From: an uncultured Burkholderiales bacterium
GTDB lineage: Bacteria > Pseudomonadota > Gammaproteobacteria > Burkholderiales > Burkholderiaceae_C
Length of the DNA stretch: 40,593 nucleotides
Direction: 5' to 3'
NCBI GenBank assembly: GCA_903887325.1
Contig: CAISPG010000085.1
Coordinates: forward strand, 1-40,593
The notes below the pieces were generated by a model. That model was given only the letters and a program-made list of their open reading frames with translations. It was not told the origin of the DNA and did no database searches. Positions 16,830 through 25,262 of the stretch are shown here, in pieces. A program made the position numbers and the translations under genes. How positions within the stretch are numbered: position 1 is the first letter of the stretch; each line of letters starts with the position of its first letter.

Positions 16830-18493
16830 CAGACGCGGTTCATGTCAAAAGCGGCTTTCTCGCCTTTGCCGTAGACCTTTAATGCGCCTTTGTCGCCAAC
16901 CGCGTTCGGGCGGTTGAATATCCAGTTTTGCCAGGCCGACAAGCGGCCGAAGATGCGCGTTTCCATGGACTCTTTTTGGCTGAAGCGCAAGTTCGCTTCC
17001 AGGCCAGTGAGTGAGTCGGGCGACATGGCCGCGCGTTCTTCGATGGCGATGCGAATTTCATCCGCCCAATCGATGTCGTCCGGCGCGGCTGTGACCAAGC
17101 CCAGTGTCAACGCAGTGTCCGCGTCCAGCATCTGACCGGCAACGGCGCGCACCGCTTCGAGTGGCGCTGTCTCTTCGTAAAACCGACGCTGTAAGCGCGA
17201 CTGGTGATTCACCATGGGTAACAAGCCCATATTCATTTCACTCAAAGCGATATGGGGAGCGGTGTCCGGTGAGTCCGGCAAGGCCAGCATATAAGCGCGG
17301 TCAGCGGCAAACGCCAATTCGGCCAGCGTGCCTGCAAAGCAAGAGCCTTCATCAATCAAGGCAAACATGGAACGCGAGGACACGTCCAGGCGCGCCAGCG
17401 TACGACGCAGCAAGCCTATGGTTTCTTTCACCAGCCAATGGCTTTGGTGTTGCAACAAAATCGCGTCGGATTGCAGCGCCAGATGGGCATCGCCTTGGGT
17501 ACACAGTAACCAGGTGCCTATGTCTAGTTCGTTGGTGCGCAAACTCAAAATCGCGTCATCTAATTCACGCGCCATTTGCAGCGGGTACCAGCTGTCACCG
17601 GCAGCATGAATATCCGCCAGCGTGGCTGGTAATGCAGCCACAGGCGCTGACACGCACAGGGTGGCGGTGCGTTTCTCGCGGTCTATGTCGACTTTCACAT
17701 AGGTGTAGTGCAAGCCATCTGCGGTCACGGTTTTATTCAACGGATTGAGCTTGACGCCCTGGCCTTTGGCGACGCCACCGGCGCGTTGGCCAGTCACGGC
17801 CAGTTGCGCCGCGCGGGCTGCAACCGCTGTGGTGAATTGCGCAGGTTTGGCAATCGCGTCCACCAAGCGCCAATCGACGGCACGCTGGCCGCGCACGCCT
17901 TCGACGCTGGTGCAAAACACATCGGCGTGGTCGTGGCGCACATGGCGCTTGTCGGTGATGCGGGTCAAACCACCGGTGCCGGGCAGCACGCCAAGCAATG
18001 GCACTTCAGGCAGCGACACGCTGCTGGAGCGGTCGTCGACCAGCAATATCTCGTCACACGCCAAAGCCAATTCATAACCGCCACCGGCACACGCGCCATT
18101 GACCGCCGCCAGAAATTTCAAACCGCCGTGGCGACTGCTGTCTTCCAAACCATTGCGTGTTTCATTGGTGAATTTGCAAAAGTTGACTTTCCATGCGTGC
18201 GTGGACAAACCCAACATAAAGATATTCGCACCAGAGCAAAAAATGCGATCCTTCAGGCTGGTGACGACCACGGCTTTCACCTCGGGGTGCTCGAAACGCA
18301 AACGTTGCACCGCGTCGTTCAGCTCTATGTCCACGCCCAGGTCATAAGAATTCAGCTTGAGTTTGTAGCCGGGCAGGATGCCGCCGTCTTCTTGTATGTC
18401 CAGCGACAAGGTGGCGATCTCGCCATCCGCTTTGAAGGACCAATGGCGGTAGTGTTCCGGGCTGGTCTGGTAATTGACAGAGAAATCGGTCAT
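16829..18493 (-). CDS. boxC: 2,3-Epoxybenzoyl-CoA dihydrolase BoxC
   Basis: A 554-residue enzyme of the crotonase superfamily that opens the 2,3-epoxybenzoyl-CoA ring hydrolytically, giving 3,4-dehydroadipyl-CoA semialdehyde and formate. The N-terminal crotonase-like part shows DRIFCSGANIFMLGLSTHAWKVNFCKFTNETRNGLEDSS (read in two parts) at about 112-150, then AAVNGACAGGGYELALACDEILLVDD at about 158-185. A second, degenerate crotonase-like half follows after about 300. Length and motifs fit BoxC. It starts at ATG 18493, 98 bases downstream of boxR, and a palindromic operator candidate sits in that gap. It is the first structural gene of the minus-strand box unit. Confidence 0.95.
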   Translation of the reverse strand: MTDFSVNYQTSPEHYRHWSFKADGEIATLSLDIQEDGGILPGYKLKLNSYDLGVDIELNDAVQRLRFEHPEVKAVVVTSLKDRIFCSGANIFMLGLSTHAWKVNFCKFTNETRNGLEDSSRHGGLKFLAAVNGACAGGGYELALACDEILLVDDRSSSVSLPEVPLLGVLPGTGGLTRITDKRHVRHDHADVFCTSVEGVRGQRAVDWRLVDAIAKPAQFTTAVAARAAQLAVTGQRAGGVAKGQGVKLNPLNKTVTADGLHYTYVKVDIDREKRTATLCVSAPVAALPATLADIHAAGDSWYPLQMARELDDAILSLRTNELDIGTWLLCTQGDAHLALQSDAILLQHQSHWLVKETIGLLRRTLARLDVSSRSMFALIDEGSCFAGTLAELAFAADRAYMLALPDSPDTAPHIALSEMNMGLLPMVNHQSRLQRRFYEETAPLEAVRAVAGQMLDADTALTLGLVTAAPDDIDWADEIRIAIEERAAMSPDSLTGLEANLRFSQKESMETRIFGRLSAWQNWIFNRPNAVGDKGALKVYGKGEKAAFDMNRV

Positions 18494-18570
18494 GGCGCTT
18501 CCTTGGGTTGTCCGGGTCAGTCAAGCTACTCGGCTCTCGAAGCTGAGCATCATCCTGCATTACAGGCATT

Positions 18571-18596
18571 CATTAATGCACAATAATGCATTAATG
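18571..18596 (-). promoter_or_regulatory. TGCA-N6-TGCA operator candidate upstream of boxC
   Basis: CATTAATGCA (18571-18580) and TGCATTAATG (18587-18596) are exact reverse complements with a 6-base spacer. The site overlaps the boxR stop codon and lies 78 bases upstream of the boxC ATG. A promoter-like TTATTG (18584-18589) with an 18-base spacer to TAATGC on the minus strand would overlap it, which suits a repressor. From memory, operators of BoxR and BzdR in Azoarcus are built on TGCA half-sites. Confidence 0.6.
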
Positions 18597-19364
18597 AAGC
18601 GATTCGCAATATTTTTTAAGCGCATGAAAACTGTCTTCCTGCGATTGCGCGCTGGTGTCCAGCTGCCAATCGGCGCGGGCGTAGTACGGGCTGCGGTCTT
18701 GCAAAATGCGGCGCAAATCGCCCATGGCCTCGGGGCTGGCCGCCATCGGGCGGGTGTCGCCCTGGGCCACGACGCGCGCCATGTGGTCTTCGGGCGTGGC
18801 TTGCAGCCAGACGGTGAAGCACTGCGCCAACAGCAACTGGAAACTGGCATCGTCGGACACCAGACCGCCCGGCGTGGCCAGCACGGCCAAAGGGTTTTGC
18901 GCCAGACTGTCCTCCAGCGCGCGCCGCTCGTAGCGCCGGTAAGCCTGCGGTCCGTACAAACCGTGGATTTCGCTGATGCTGCAACCGGCCAGGGTTTCAA
19001 TGACGCGGCTGATTTCGATGAACACAAAGCCGAGTTCGCGCGCCAGACGCTGGCCCAGCGTCGACTTACCGGCGCCGCGCAACCCGATGAGCGCAATATG
19101 CTGATGCCGCGCCGTGCCGCTGGCGGCTTCTTCTTCCAGCAAACTGACCAGCCCGCATTGCAAGGCCTTGGCCACTTGCAACAACACCAGCACCGAGGCG
19201 TTGCCGGTGCCGGACTCCAAATTGGCCCAATGCCGCTCTGACACCTGAGCACGGGCGGCGGCGGCTTTGCGCGTGAGTCCACGCCGCGCCCGCAAGGCGC
19301 GCACACGCTCGCCCAAAGCGGTCAGGTAAGGGTGTCGTTCTTCGGCGGATGAGGGTAAAGCCAT
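18591..19364 (-). CDS. boxR: BoxR: XRE regulator fused to a shikimate-kinase-like domain
   Basis: A 257-residue transcriptional regulator. Residues 16-75 form a Cro/C1-type helix-turn-helix (VRALRARRGLTRKAAAARAQ, then VSERHWANLESG). After a short linker, residues 88-255 resemble shikimate kinase, with Walker A GLRGAGKST at 94-102 and ISRVIETLAG and LYGPQAYRRYE following. This layout is that of BoxR and BzdR, which repress benzoate genes and are released by benzoyl-CoA bound to the kinase-like domain. True shikimate kinase is excluded by the HTH and the box context. Its start codon is only 4 bases from a TGCA-N6-TGCA site, and a second site overlaps its stop, so it probably controls both itself and boxC. 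No clear Shine-Dalgarno precedes the ATG. Confidence 0.92.
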   Translation of the reverse strand: MALPSSAEERHPYLTALGERVRALRARRGLTRKAAAARAQVSERHWANLESGTGNASVLVLLQVAKALQCGLVSLLEEEAASGTARHQHIALIGLRGAGKSTLGQRLARELGFVFIEISRVIETLAGCSISEIHGLYGPQAYRRYERRALEDSLAQNPLAVLATPGGLVSDDASFQLLLAQCFTVWLQATPEDHMARVVAQGDTRPMAASPEAMGDLRRILQDRSPYYARADWQLDTSAQSQEDSFHALKKYCESLH

Positions 19365-19365
19365 G

Positions 19366-19383
19366 AATGCACTTTAATGCATT
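19366..19383 (-). promoter_or_regulatory. TGCA-N6-TGCA operator candidate at the boxR start
   Basis: AATGCA (19366-19371) and TGCATT (19378-19383) are exact reverse complements with a 6-base spacer, matching the inner 18 bases of the site upstream of boxC in arms and spacing. It sits 1-19 bases upstream of the boxR ATG and occupies the place where a ribosome-binding site would be. Confidence 0.6.
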
Positions 19384-19399
19384 ACGACTGGCTTGCCAA

Positions 19400-20491
19400 T
19401 CAGGTGTTGGCCGATACTTTGATGGTCGGGAATTTCGACGAAAAGTCCTTGGCTTTGGCCGCCACCTTCACGGCCAACTGGCGCGCCACGGCTTTGTAAA
19501 TACCGGCGACCTCACCATCCGGCTCGGCCACCACGCTGGGCAGACCGCTGTCGGCTTGCACGCGTATGGCCATGCTCAGTGGCAAGGCGCCCAAATACGC
19601 CATGCCTTCGGCCTGCGCCATTTTTTTACCACCTTCAGCGCCGAAGATGTGTTCGGCATGGCCGCACTGGCTGCACATATGCACCGCCATGTTTTCCACA
19701 ATGCCCAAAATAGGCACGCCGACTTTTTGGAACATGCGTATGCCTTTCATGGCATCGATCAAAGCGATGTCTTGCGGTGTGGTGACGATGACCGCGCCGG
19801 TCAGCGGCACACGCTGGCTCAATGTCAACTGAATGTCGCCGGTGCCGGGTGGCATATCGACGATCAAATAGTCCAGGTCACGCCAATTGGTTTGACGCAG
19901 CAACTGCTCCAGCGCTTGCGTGGCCATGGGGCCGCGCCAGACCATGGCCTGGTCTTGCGCCACCAGAAAACCGATGGACATGACTTGCACGCCGTGGGCT
20001 TCCAGCGGCTGCATGGTTTTGCCATCACTGCTCTCAGGCCTGCCGGACAAGCCCATCATCATCGGCTGGCTGGGGCCGTAAATATCCGCATCCAACAACC
20101 CCACGCTCGCGCCTTCGGCGGCCAGCGCCAAGGCCAAATTGGCAGCGGTGGTGGATTTGCCCACGCCGCCTTTGCCCGAGGCCACGGCGATGATGTTTTT
20201 CACTTGCGGCAACAATGCCACGCCCGGTTGTGCGGCATGCGCCACCACCTGGCTGCTGACCGTCACCTTCACCGATGTCACACCCGGCACTTGCGACACC
20301 ACGTGCTCGAGTTGTTGTTGAAACGAAGCCCACAAACTTTTAGCCGGGTAACCCAGCACCAGATCAAAACTGACAGCGCCGTTATGGATGACGATGTTTT
20401 TAATGGCTTTGGCGGCGACAAAATCCTGGCCGGTCAGCGGGTCCGCCACAGATTGCAAGGCGAGGGTAATGTCTTGTTCGGTCACGGCCAT
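19400..20491 (-). CDS. apbC: Iron-sulfur cluster carrier ATPase ApbC/Mrp
   Basis: A 363-residue P-loop protein of the Mrp/NBP35 family that carries [4Fe-4S] clusters to apo-proteins. The N-terminal MIP18-like domain covers residues 1-85. The deviant Walker A GKGGVGKST is at 106-114, LLDADIYGPSQPMMMGL follows at about 135, and DMPPGTGDIQLTLSQ at about 215. The cluster-binding CxxC is MCSQCGH near residue 263. ATG 20491 is preferred to an upstream in-frame ATG at 20566 because it is preceded by GGAG and gives the usual family length. It is divergent from metG, which is a common arrangement in Burkholderiales. Confidence 0.94.
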   Translation of the reverse strand: MAVTEQDITLALQSVADPLTGQDFVAAKAIKNIVIHNGAVSFDLVLGYPAKSLWASFQQQLEHVVSQVPGVTSVKVTVSSQVVAHAAQPGVALLPQVKNIIAVASGKGGVGKSTTAANLALALAAEGASVGLLDADIYGPSQPMMMGLSGRPESSDGKTMQPLEAHGVQVMSIGFLVAQDQAMVWRGPMATQALEQLLRQTNWRDLDYLIVDMPPGTGDIQLTLSQRVPLTGAVIVTTPQDIALIDAMKGIRMFQKVGVPILGIVENMAVHMCSQCGHAEHIFGAEGGKKMAQAEGMAYLGALPLSMAIRVQADSGLPSVVAEPDGEVAGIYKAVARQLAVKVAAKAKDFSSKFPTIKVSANT

Positions 20492-20668
20492 AAATACTCC
20501 AGCACTTTTGATGCAAAAAGCGGCTAGTCTAGCCAAGCGAGCGAGGCTTTTGCGACCGCGCCGCACAAGACCGCTTTGATCGCAAGGGTCAGTCGCCTTC
20601 TATTTCAAACAAGTGGCTGCACCGCGCCGCATAAAATCGCCGTTTCCCCTGACCGAATACACCAGCTT

Positions 20669-22879
20669 ATGAGCCAGCGACGCCTGTTTGTCACCACCGC
20701 CTTGCCCTATGCCAACGGCCATTTCCACATCGGCCACATGATGGAATACATACAGGCGGACATCTGGGTGCGGTTTCAGCGCATGCAAGGACACGCGGTG
20801 AATTTTGTCTGCGCTGACGACACGCATGGCGCGCCCATCATGATCGCGGCTGAAAAAGCAGGCAAGACGCCGCAGCAATTTGTCGCCGACATCGCCGCCG
20901 GACGCGCTCAGTACCTGGACGGTTTTCACATCAGTTTTGACAACTGGCATTCCACCGACGCACCCGAAAACCACGCCCTTGCGCAACAGATTTACCGCGA
21001 CCTGCGCGATTTGTCTGCCGAGCAAGGCGGCACGCTGATAGAGCGCAAAACCATAGAGCAGTTTTTCGACCCGGAAAAAAACATGTTTTTGCCGGATCGC
21101 TTCATCAAAGGCGAATGCCCGAAATGCGGCGCCAAAGACCAGTACGGCGACAACTGCGAAAACTGCGGCGCGGTGTACGCGCCCACCGATTTGAAAAACC
21201 CATACTCGGGCTTGAGCGGTGCCACACCGGTACTGAAACACGCCGAGCATTTTTTCTTCAAGCTCTCCGACCCGCGTTGTGTGGAGTTTTTGCAAGACTG
21301 GACGCAAAACGGCACACACTTGCAGCCCGAGGTGGCGAACAAGGTGAAGGAATGGTTCAGCGTTCGCAGCAACCCGGACGGTACTACCAGCGAAGGTCTG
21401 GGCGACTGGGACATCAGCCGTGACGCGCCTTACTTCGGCATTGAAATACCGGATGCACCCGGCAAATATTTTTATGTCTGGTTGGATGCGCCCATAGGCT
21501 ATTTGGCTTCTTTGAAAAATCTGCTGGACAAACGCGGAGAAAGTTACGACGACTACATCACGGCGCAAGACGTTGAGCAATACCACTTCATCGGCAAAGA
21601 CATCGTCACGTTTCATACGCTGTTTTGGCCGGCGATATTGAAATTCAGCGGCCGCAAAACGCCGGACAAAGTGTTTGTCCACGGCTTTTTGACGGTGAAC
21701 AACGGCGAGAAGATGAGCAAGAGCCGGGGCACAGGCCTGGACCCGTTGAAATACCTGAAGCTGGGCATGAACCCCGAGTGGCTGCGTTATTACCTGGCGG
21801 CCAAGCTCAACGGGCGCAATGAAGACATTGACTTCAACGCCGAGGACTTCATGGCGCGGGTCAACAGTGATTTGGTGGGTAAATACATCAACATCGCCTC
21901 GCGTGCAGCGGGGTTTATTGCCAAGCGGTTTGAAGGCAAGTTGGGTGCGGTCAGTGATGACGGTCAGGCATTGCTAGCGCAACTGCAAAGCAAATTAACT
22001 GCGGTGGCCGATCTGTATGACCAACGCGATTACGCCAAAGCCTTGCGCGACACCATGGCGCTGGCCGACCGGGTGAATGAATATGTAGACGCGAACAAAC
22101 CTTGGGAACTGGCCAAGAAACCGGACATGGACGCGCGTTTGCAAGATGTGTGCAGCACCTGCATTGAGGCCTTCCGTCTGCTGAGCACGATGCTCAAACC
22201 GGTGCTGCCGCAACTGGCTGCACAAGTGGAAAGCTTTTTGAAGATTGAGCCCATGACCTTCAGCAATGCGTCCAAGCCCTTGGGTGCGGGTCACGTGATT
22301 GGCAACTACGCGCATTTGATGCAACGTGTGGACGAGAAGATGCTGAATGCCTTGTTTGAGGCGCCGGATAAATTGGGGTCAGACACCGATTTTCCGAAGG
22401 AAAACTCGGGCTCTGACCCCAATTTATCCATCCCCGGCGGCGTAAACAAAGCCCCCTCGGTCGGCGCTGACGCGTCCTCCCTGCCCCCCGAGGGGGGCAT
22501 CCTCGCCTTGGGGCGGCCCGGCGGCGAGGACATCGCCCCCATCATCACCATCGACGACTTTGCGAAGATCGATTTGCGCATTGCCTTGATCGTCAACTGT
22601 GAGCCAGTGGAAGGCAGCACCAAGCTGCTACGTTTGACGCTGGATGTGGGTGAAGGCCGCATGCGCAATGTGTTCAGCGGCATCGCCAGCGCATACAAGC
22701 CCGAAGACCTGATCGGCAAACACACGGTCATGGTCGCCAACTTGGCGCCGCGCAAAATGAAATTCGGCGTGTCTGAAGGCATGGTGCTCGCCGCCTCGCA
22801 CGCAGACGAAAAAGCACAGCCCGGCATTTACGTGCTCCATCCCTGGCCGGGCGCAACGCCTGGCATGCGCATCCATTGA
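20669..22879 (+). CDS. metG: Methionyl-tRNA synthetase with translated REP-like linker
   Basis: A 736-residue class I synthetase that charges tRNA(Met). The HIGH motif is HFHIGH at 18-23. The zinc knuckle is [17 protein letters not shown] at about 150-166, and KMSKS is at about 348-352. The anticodon-binding helical domain runs to about 560, and a C-terminal EMAP/Trbp111-like tRNA-binding domain ([19 protein letters not shown], then GMVLAAS) starts at about 625. ATG 20669 ([18 protein letters not shown]) is the start by homology; the frame is open further upstream from a TTG at 20576. Residues 566-621, the linker between the last two domains, are encoded by two different palindromic repeats (22366-22429 and 22482-22529). 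A -10-like TAAAAT lies at 20632-20637, without a good -35. Confidence 0.96.
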   Translation: MSQRRLFVTTALPYANGHFHIGHMMEYIQADIWVRFQRMQGHAVNFVCADDTHGAPIMIAAEKAGKTPQQFVADIAAGRAQYLDGFHISFDNWHSTDAPENHALAQQIYRDLRDLSAEQGGTLIERKTIEQFFDPEKNMFLPDRFIKGECPKCGAKDQYGDNCENCGAVYAPTDLKNPYSGLSGATPVLKHAEHFFFKLSDPRCVEFLQDWTQNGTHLQPEVANKVKEWFSVRSNPDGTTSEGLGDWDISRDAPYFGIEIPDAPGKYFYVWLDAPIGYLASLKNLLDKRGESYDDYITAQDVEQYHFIGKDIVTFHTLFWPAILKFSGRKTPDKVFVHGFLTVNNGEKMSKSRGTGLDPLKYLKLGMNPEWLRYYLAAKLNGRNEDIDFNAEDFMARVNSDLVGKYINIASRAAGFIAKRFEGKLGAVSDDGQALLAQLQSKLTAVADLYDQRDYAKALRDTMALADRVNEYVDANKPWELAKKPDMDARLQDVCSTCIEAFRLLSTMLKPVLPQLAAQVESFLKIEPMTFSNASKPLGAGHVIGNYAHLMQRVDEKMLNALFEAPDKLGSDTDFPKENSGSDPNLSIPGGVNKAPSVGADASSLPPEGGILALGRPGGEDIAPIITIDDFAKIDLRIALIVNCEPVEGSTKLLRLTLDVGEGRMRNVFSGIASAYKPEDLIGKHTVMVANLAPRKMKFGVSEGMVLAASHADEKAQPGIYVLHPWPGATPGMRIH
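22366..22429. repeat. REP-like palindrome inside metG, shared core with boxC/boxB element
   Basis: GGATAAATTGGGGTCAGA (22366-22383) and 22412-22429 are perfect 18-base reverse complements around a 28-base centre, whose inner parts (GATTTTCC and GGAAAACTC) also nearly pair. The element is read in frame and gives [10 protein letters not shown] and GSDPNLS in the protein. The GGGGTCAGA core matches 16761-16769. Confidence 0.8.
22482..22529. repeat. GC-rich double palindrome inside metG linker
   Basis: TGCCCCCC (22482-22489) and GGGGGGCA (22492-22499) form a tight stem with a 2-base loop. CCTCGCC (22501-22507) and GGCGAGG (22523-22529) form a second stem. I associate the pattern with an intergenic repeat abundant in Comamonadaceae genomes. 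Here it is translated as part of [18 protein letters not shown]. Confidence 0.7.
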
Positions 22880-22889
22880 AAAGCGCCTC

Positions 22890-23522
22890 ATGACCACAGC
22901 AGCGGTGTTACTGGCCGCCGGTTCGGGTTCGCGCATGGGTCACAAGCCCAAGTCGCTGTTGGAGCTGAATGGCGAGCCGCTGATACGGCGCAGCGCCCGC
23001 CAACTGCTGGACGCCGGTGTGACGCAACTGGTGGTGGTTCTCGGTCATTACGCCGCCGACATAGAAGCACAGCTGGACGACCTGCCGGTGCACAAGATCT
23101 ACAACCCGGACCCCGACATGGGCTTGGTATCGTCGCAGCGTCTGGGTTTGCAAGCCGTGAACGCTGATACCGACACGGTGGTGATGTCACTGGCCGATCA
23201 ACCGCTGGTCAACACCGACGACATACACACCTTGCTGCAAGCGTTTGCTCAACGTGCAACAGATACCGACATGCTGTTCCCATGGGTCAACGGCCAACCC
23301 GGCAACCCGGTGTTGCTCAGCGCACGCGCACGCGCAGACATACTGGCGGGTGAGAGCGACTACGGTTGCAAGGAATGGCGACAAAGCCATGCGTCGCAAG
23401 TTGAAAAATTTCCCAGCGACAACCTGCACTTCATCACCGACCTGGACCGGCCTGAAGACGTAGCCGGGTTTGAAAACACACACGGCATGAAACTCCAATG
23501 GCCGCCCGCCTGGACAGACTGA
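22890..23522 (+). CDS. MocA/MobA-like nucleotidyltransferase
   Basis: A 210-residue NTP_transf_3 protein. The nucleotide-binding N-terminus is VLLAAGSGSRMGHKPKSLLELNGEPLIRR (read in two parts) at residues 6-34. A VVVLGHYAADIEAQL segment follows, then DMGLVSSQRLGL and the metal-binding MSLADQPLVNTDDI near residue 95-108. The relatives add CMP or GMP to molybdopterin (MocA, MobA); a similar protein, PucB, helps xanthine dehydrogenase maturation. No molybdoenzyme gene is near, so the exact cofactor is not decided. It starts 10 bases after metG and is probably co-transcribed with it. Confidence 0.78.
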   Translation: MTTAAVLLAAGSGSRMGHKPKSLLELNGEPLIRRSARQLLDAGVTQLVVVLGHYAADIEAQLDDLPVHKIYNPDPDMGLVSSQRLGLQAVNADTDTVVMSLADQPLVNTDDIHTLLQAFAQRATDTDMLFPWVNGQPGNPVLLSARARADILAGESDYGCKEWRQSHASQVEKFPSDNLHFITDLDRPEDVAGFENTHGMKLQWPPAWTD

Positions 23523-23590
23523 CTCGCTAGATATGAACCACTGTTGATTTTCATCAGCAGTTACCGCCATAAGCGGGCGTATAGTGAAAC

Positions 23591-25237
23591 ATGCTTCAGC
23601 TTTCGGCTTTCCGACCCAAACTGATAGACGCATTGCGCGGCTATGACCGCCAACGATTTTTCAAAGACTTGGGCGCGGGTTTGACGGTCAGCGTGGTGGC
23701 TTTGCCCATCTCCATGGCGTTTGCGATTGCCTGCGGGCTCAAGCCCGAGGCTGGTCTGGTCACCGCCATCGTCGCCGGTTTTCTGACGGCTGCTTTAGGC
23801 GGCAGCCGGGTGCAAATCAGCGGCGCGGCAGGCGGTTTTGTCGTCATGGTGTACGGCATCGTTCACATGCACGGCATCAACGGTTTGATGCTGGCGACCT
23901 TGATGTCGGGCTTTTGGTTGCTGCTCATGGGCGTGCTGCGTCTGGGTGTGCTGATTCGCTTCATACCGGTGGCTGTGATCACCGGCTTCACCAATGGCAT
24001 TGCCGTGTTGATCGGCATGTTGCAGCTCAAAGACTTTCTGGGCCTGCCCATACAAACCATGCCGGCCGATGTGTTTGGCATCGTCAGCGTCATTTCAACG
24101 CATTTAAACCAGACCGATACAGCTACGTTGGCGCTGACGCTATGCAGTTTGCTGGTGTTGGTGTTTTGGCAACTGCTGATGCCGCGCTGGCTAAAGCCTT
24201 CAATGTCGCAACGCCTGTCATTGGTACCTGGCCCCATGCTGGTGATGTTGCTGGCCACGGCGCTCACTTACTCAACAGACTGGCCAGTCGCCACCATTGG
24301 CAGTCGCTTCGGTGGCATTCCCTCAGGTCTGCCAACTGTGAGCTGGCCAGATTTGTCCTGGGCGCAATGGCAAGCGGTGTTGGTGCCGAGTTTCACGCTC
24401 GCGTTGCTCGGGGCCATTTCCTCGCTGCTGTGCGCCCGAACCAGCGACAACATGATCGGCGATCGGCATGACCCGAACCAAGAATTGATGGCGCAAGGTT
24501 TGGCCAATATGGTGATGCCGTTTGTCGGCGGCATGCCTGCCACCGGCGCATTGGCGCGCACCGTCACTAACGTGAAAAACGGTGCCAGCAGTCCGGTGGC
24601 CGGTATGGTGCATGCGCTGGGGCTGTTGTTGATTGTGTGGTTGGCTGCGCCGCTGGTCTCGCATTTTCCCTTAGGTGTGTTGAGCGCTTTGCTGCTCTTT
24701 ATCGCCTGGAACATGGGGGACTGGCGTGCGTTTGTGCGCTTGTCGCAGTTTCGCTGGCCTTACCGGTTTACCTTGTTGGCGGTGTTTATGCTGACCGTAC
24801 TGGTCGACCTCACCGCTGGCATGGCGGTGGGTCTGATCGGTGCATGTCTGACTTTCATCTACCGCATCTCCAACCTGACGCACAGAAAGTTGCTGCACGC
24901 CACCGCGCACACACAAGTGTGGGCTTTGAACGGGGCCTTGTTTTTTTGGGCGGTTGATTTGTTAGAGCAAACAACCCAGAATTTGCCGGAGAAAACACTG
25001 GTGTTGGAGACCAGTGGTCTGATTTACATCGACTCCAGCGGTGCTGATGCCCTGCACAGCTTGCTCAGCCGTTGCGAGCAGCAACAGGTGCAACTTATTC
25101 TTTGCGGGCTCAACCCGCAGCCGTTAGATATCCTTGAGCGAACCGGTTTGCTGGTCAGGCTCACGCCAGAACATGTGGTTATGGATTGGCAGCTGGCCTT
25201 AGACGTGCGCCAGATAGTTTCACATCACAGTGTTTGA
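23591..25237 (+). CDS. SulP-family anion transporter with STAS domain
   Basis: A 548-residue SulP (SLC26-like) membrane carrier for sulfate, bicarbonate or other anions. The opening DLGAGLTVSVVALPISMAFAIACGLKPEAGL stretch (residues 27-57, read in two parts) and GSRVQISGAAGGFVVMVYG contain the conserved substrate-binding region between transmembrane helices 1 and 3. About 12-14 hydrophobic segments reach residue 430, with the late GGMPATGALARTVTN motif at about 312. A cytoplasmic STAS domain fills about 445-545, with VLETSGLIYIDSSGADALHS, including the conserved Asp-Ser-Ser-Gly. Substrate cannot be decided; no carbonic anhydrase or cys gene adjoins it. A -10-like TATAGT (23580-23585) lies very close to the ATG. 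Confidence 0.9.
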   Translation: MLQLSAFRPKLIDALRGYDRQRFFKDLGAGLTVSVVALPISMAFAIACGLKPEAGLVTAIVAGFLTAALGGSRVQISGAAGGFVVMVYGIVHMHGINGLMLATLMSGFWLLLMGVLRLGVLIRFIPVAVITGFTNGIAVLIGMLQLKDFLGLPIQTMPADVFGIVSVISTHLNQTDTATLALTLCSLLVLVFWQLLMPRWLKPSMSQRLSLVPGPMLVMLLATALTYSTDWPVATIGSRFGGIPSGLPTVSWPDLSWAQWQAVLVPSFTLALLGAISSLLCARTSDNMIGDRHDPNQELMAQGLANMVMPFVGGMPATGALARTVTNVKNGASSPVAGMVHALGLLLIVWLAAPLVSHFPLGVLSALLLFIAWNMGDWRAFVRLSQFRWPYRFTLLAVFMLTVLVDLTAGMAVGLIGACLTFIYRISNLTHRKLLHATAHTQVWALNGALFFWAVDLLEQTTQNLPEKTLVLETSGLIYIDSSGADALHSLLSRCEQQQVQLILCGLNPQPLDILERTGLLVRLTPEHVVMDWQLALDVRQIVSHHSV

Positions 25238-25262
25238 CTGTCGCTTTTCGGAGAGTGAATTT

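Noticed and set aside
18591-19364. Annotation of the gene as shikimate kinase (aroK)
   Set aside because: An N-terminal helix-turn-helix, the position next to boxC and the length of 257 residues fit BoxR; free shikimate kinases are about 170-200 residues without HTH.
19367-20527. A 386-codon plus-strand open frame opposite apbC
   Set aside because: Shadow of apbC with His/Gln-rich composition and no recognisable domain.
20600-21682. A 360-codon minus-strand open frame opposite metG
   Set aside because: Antisense of the conserved catalytic part of MetRS; no independent signal.
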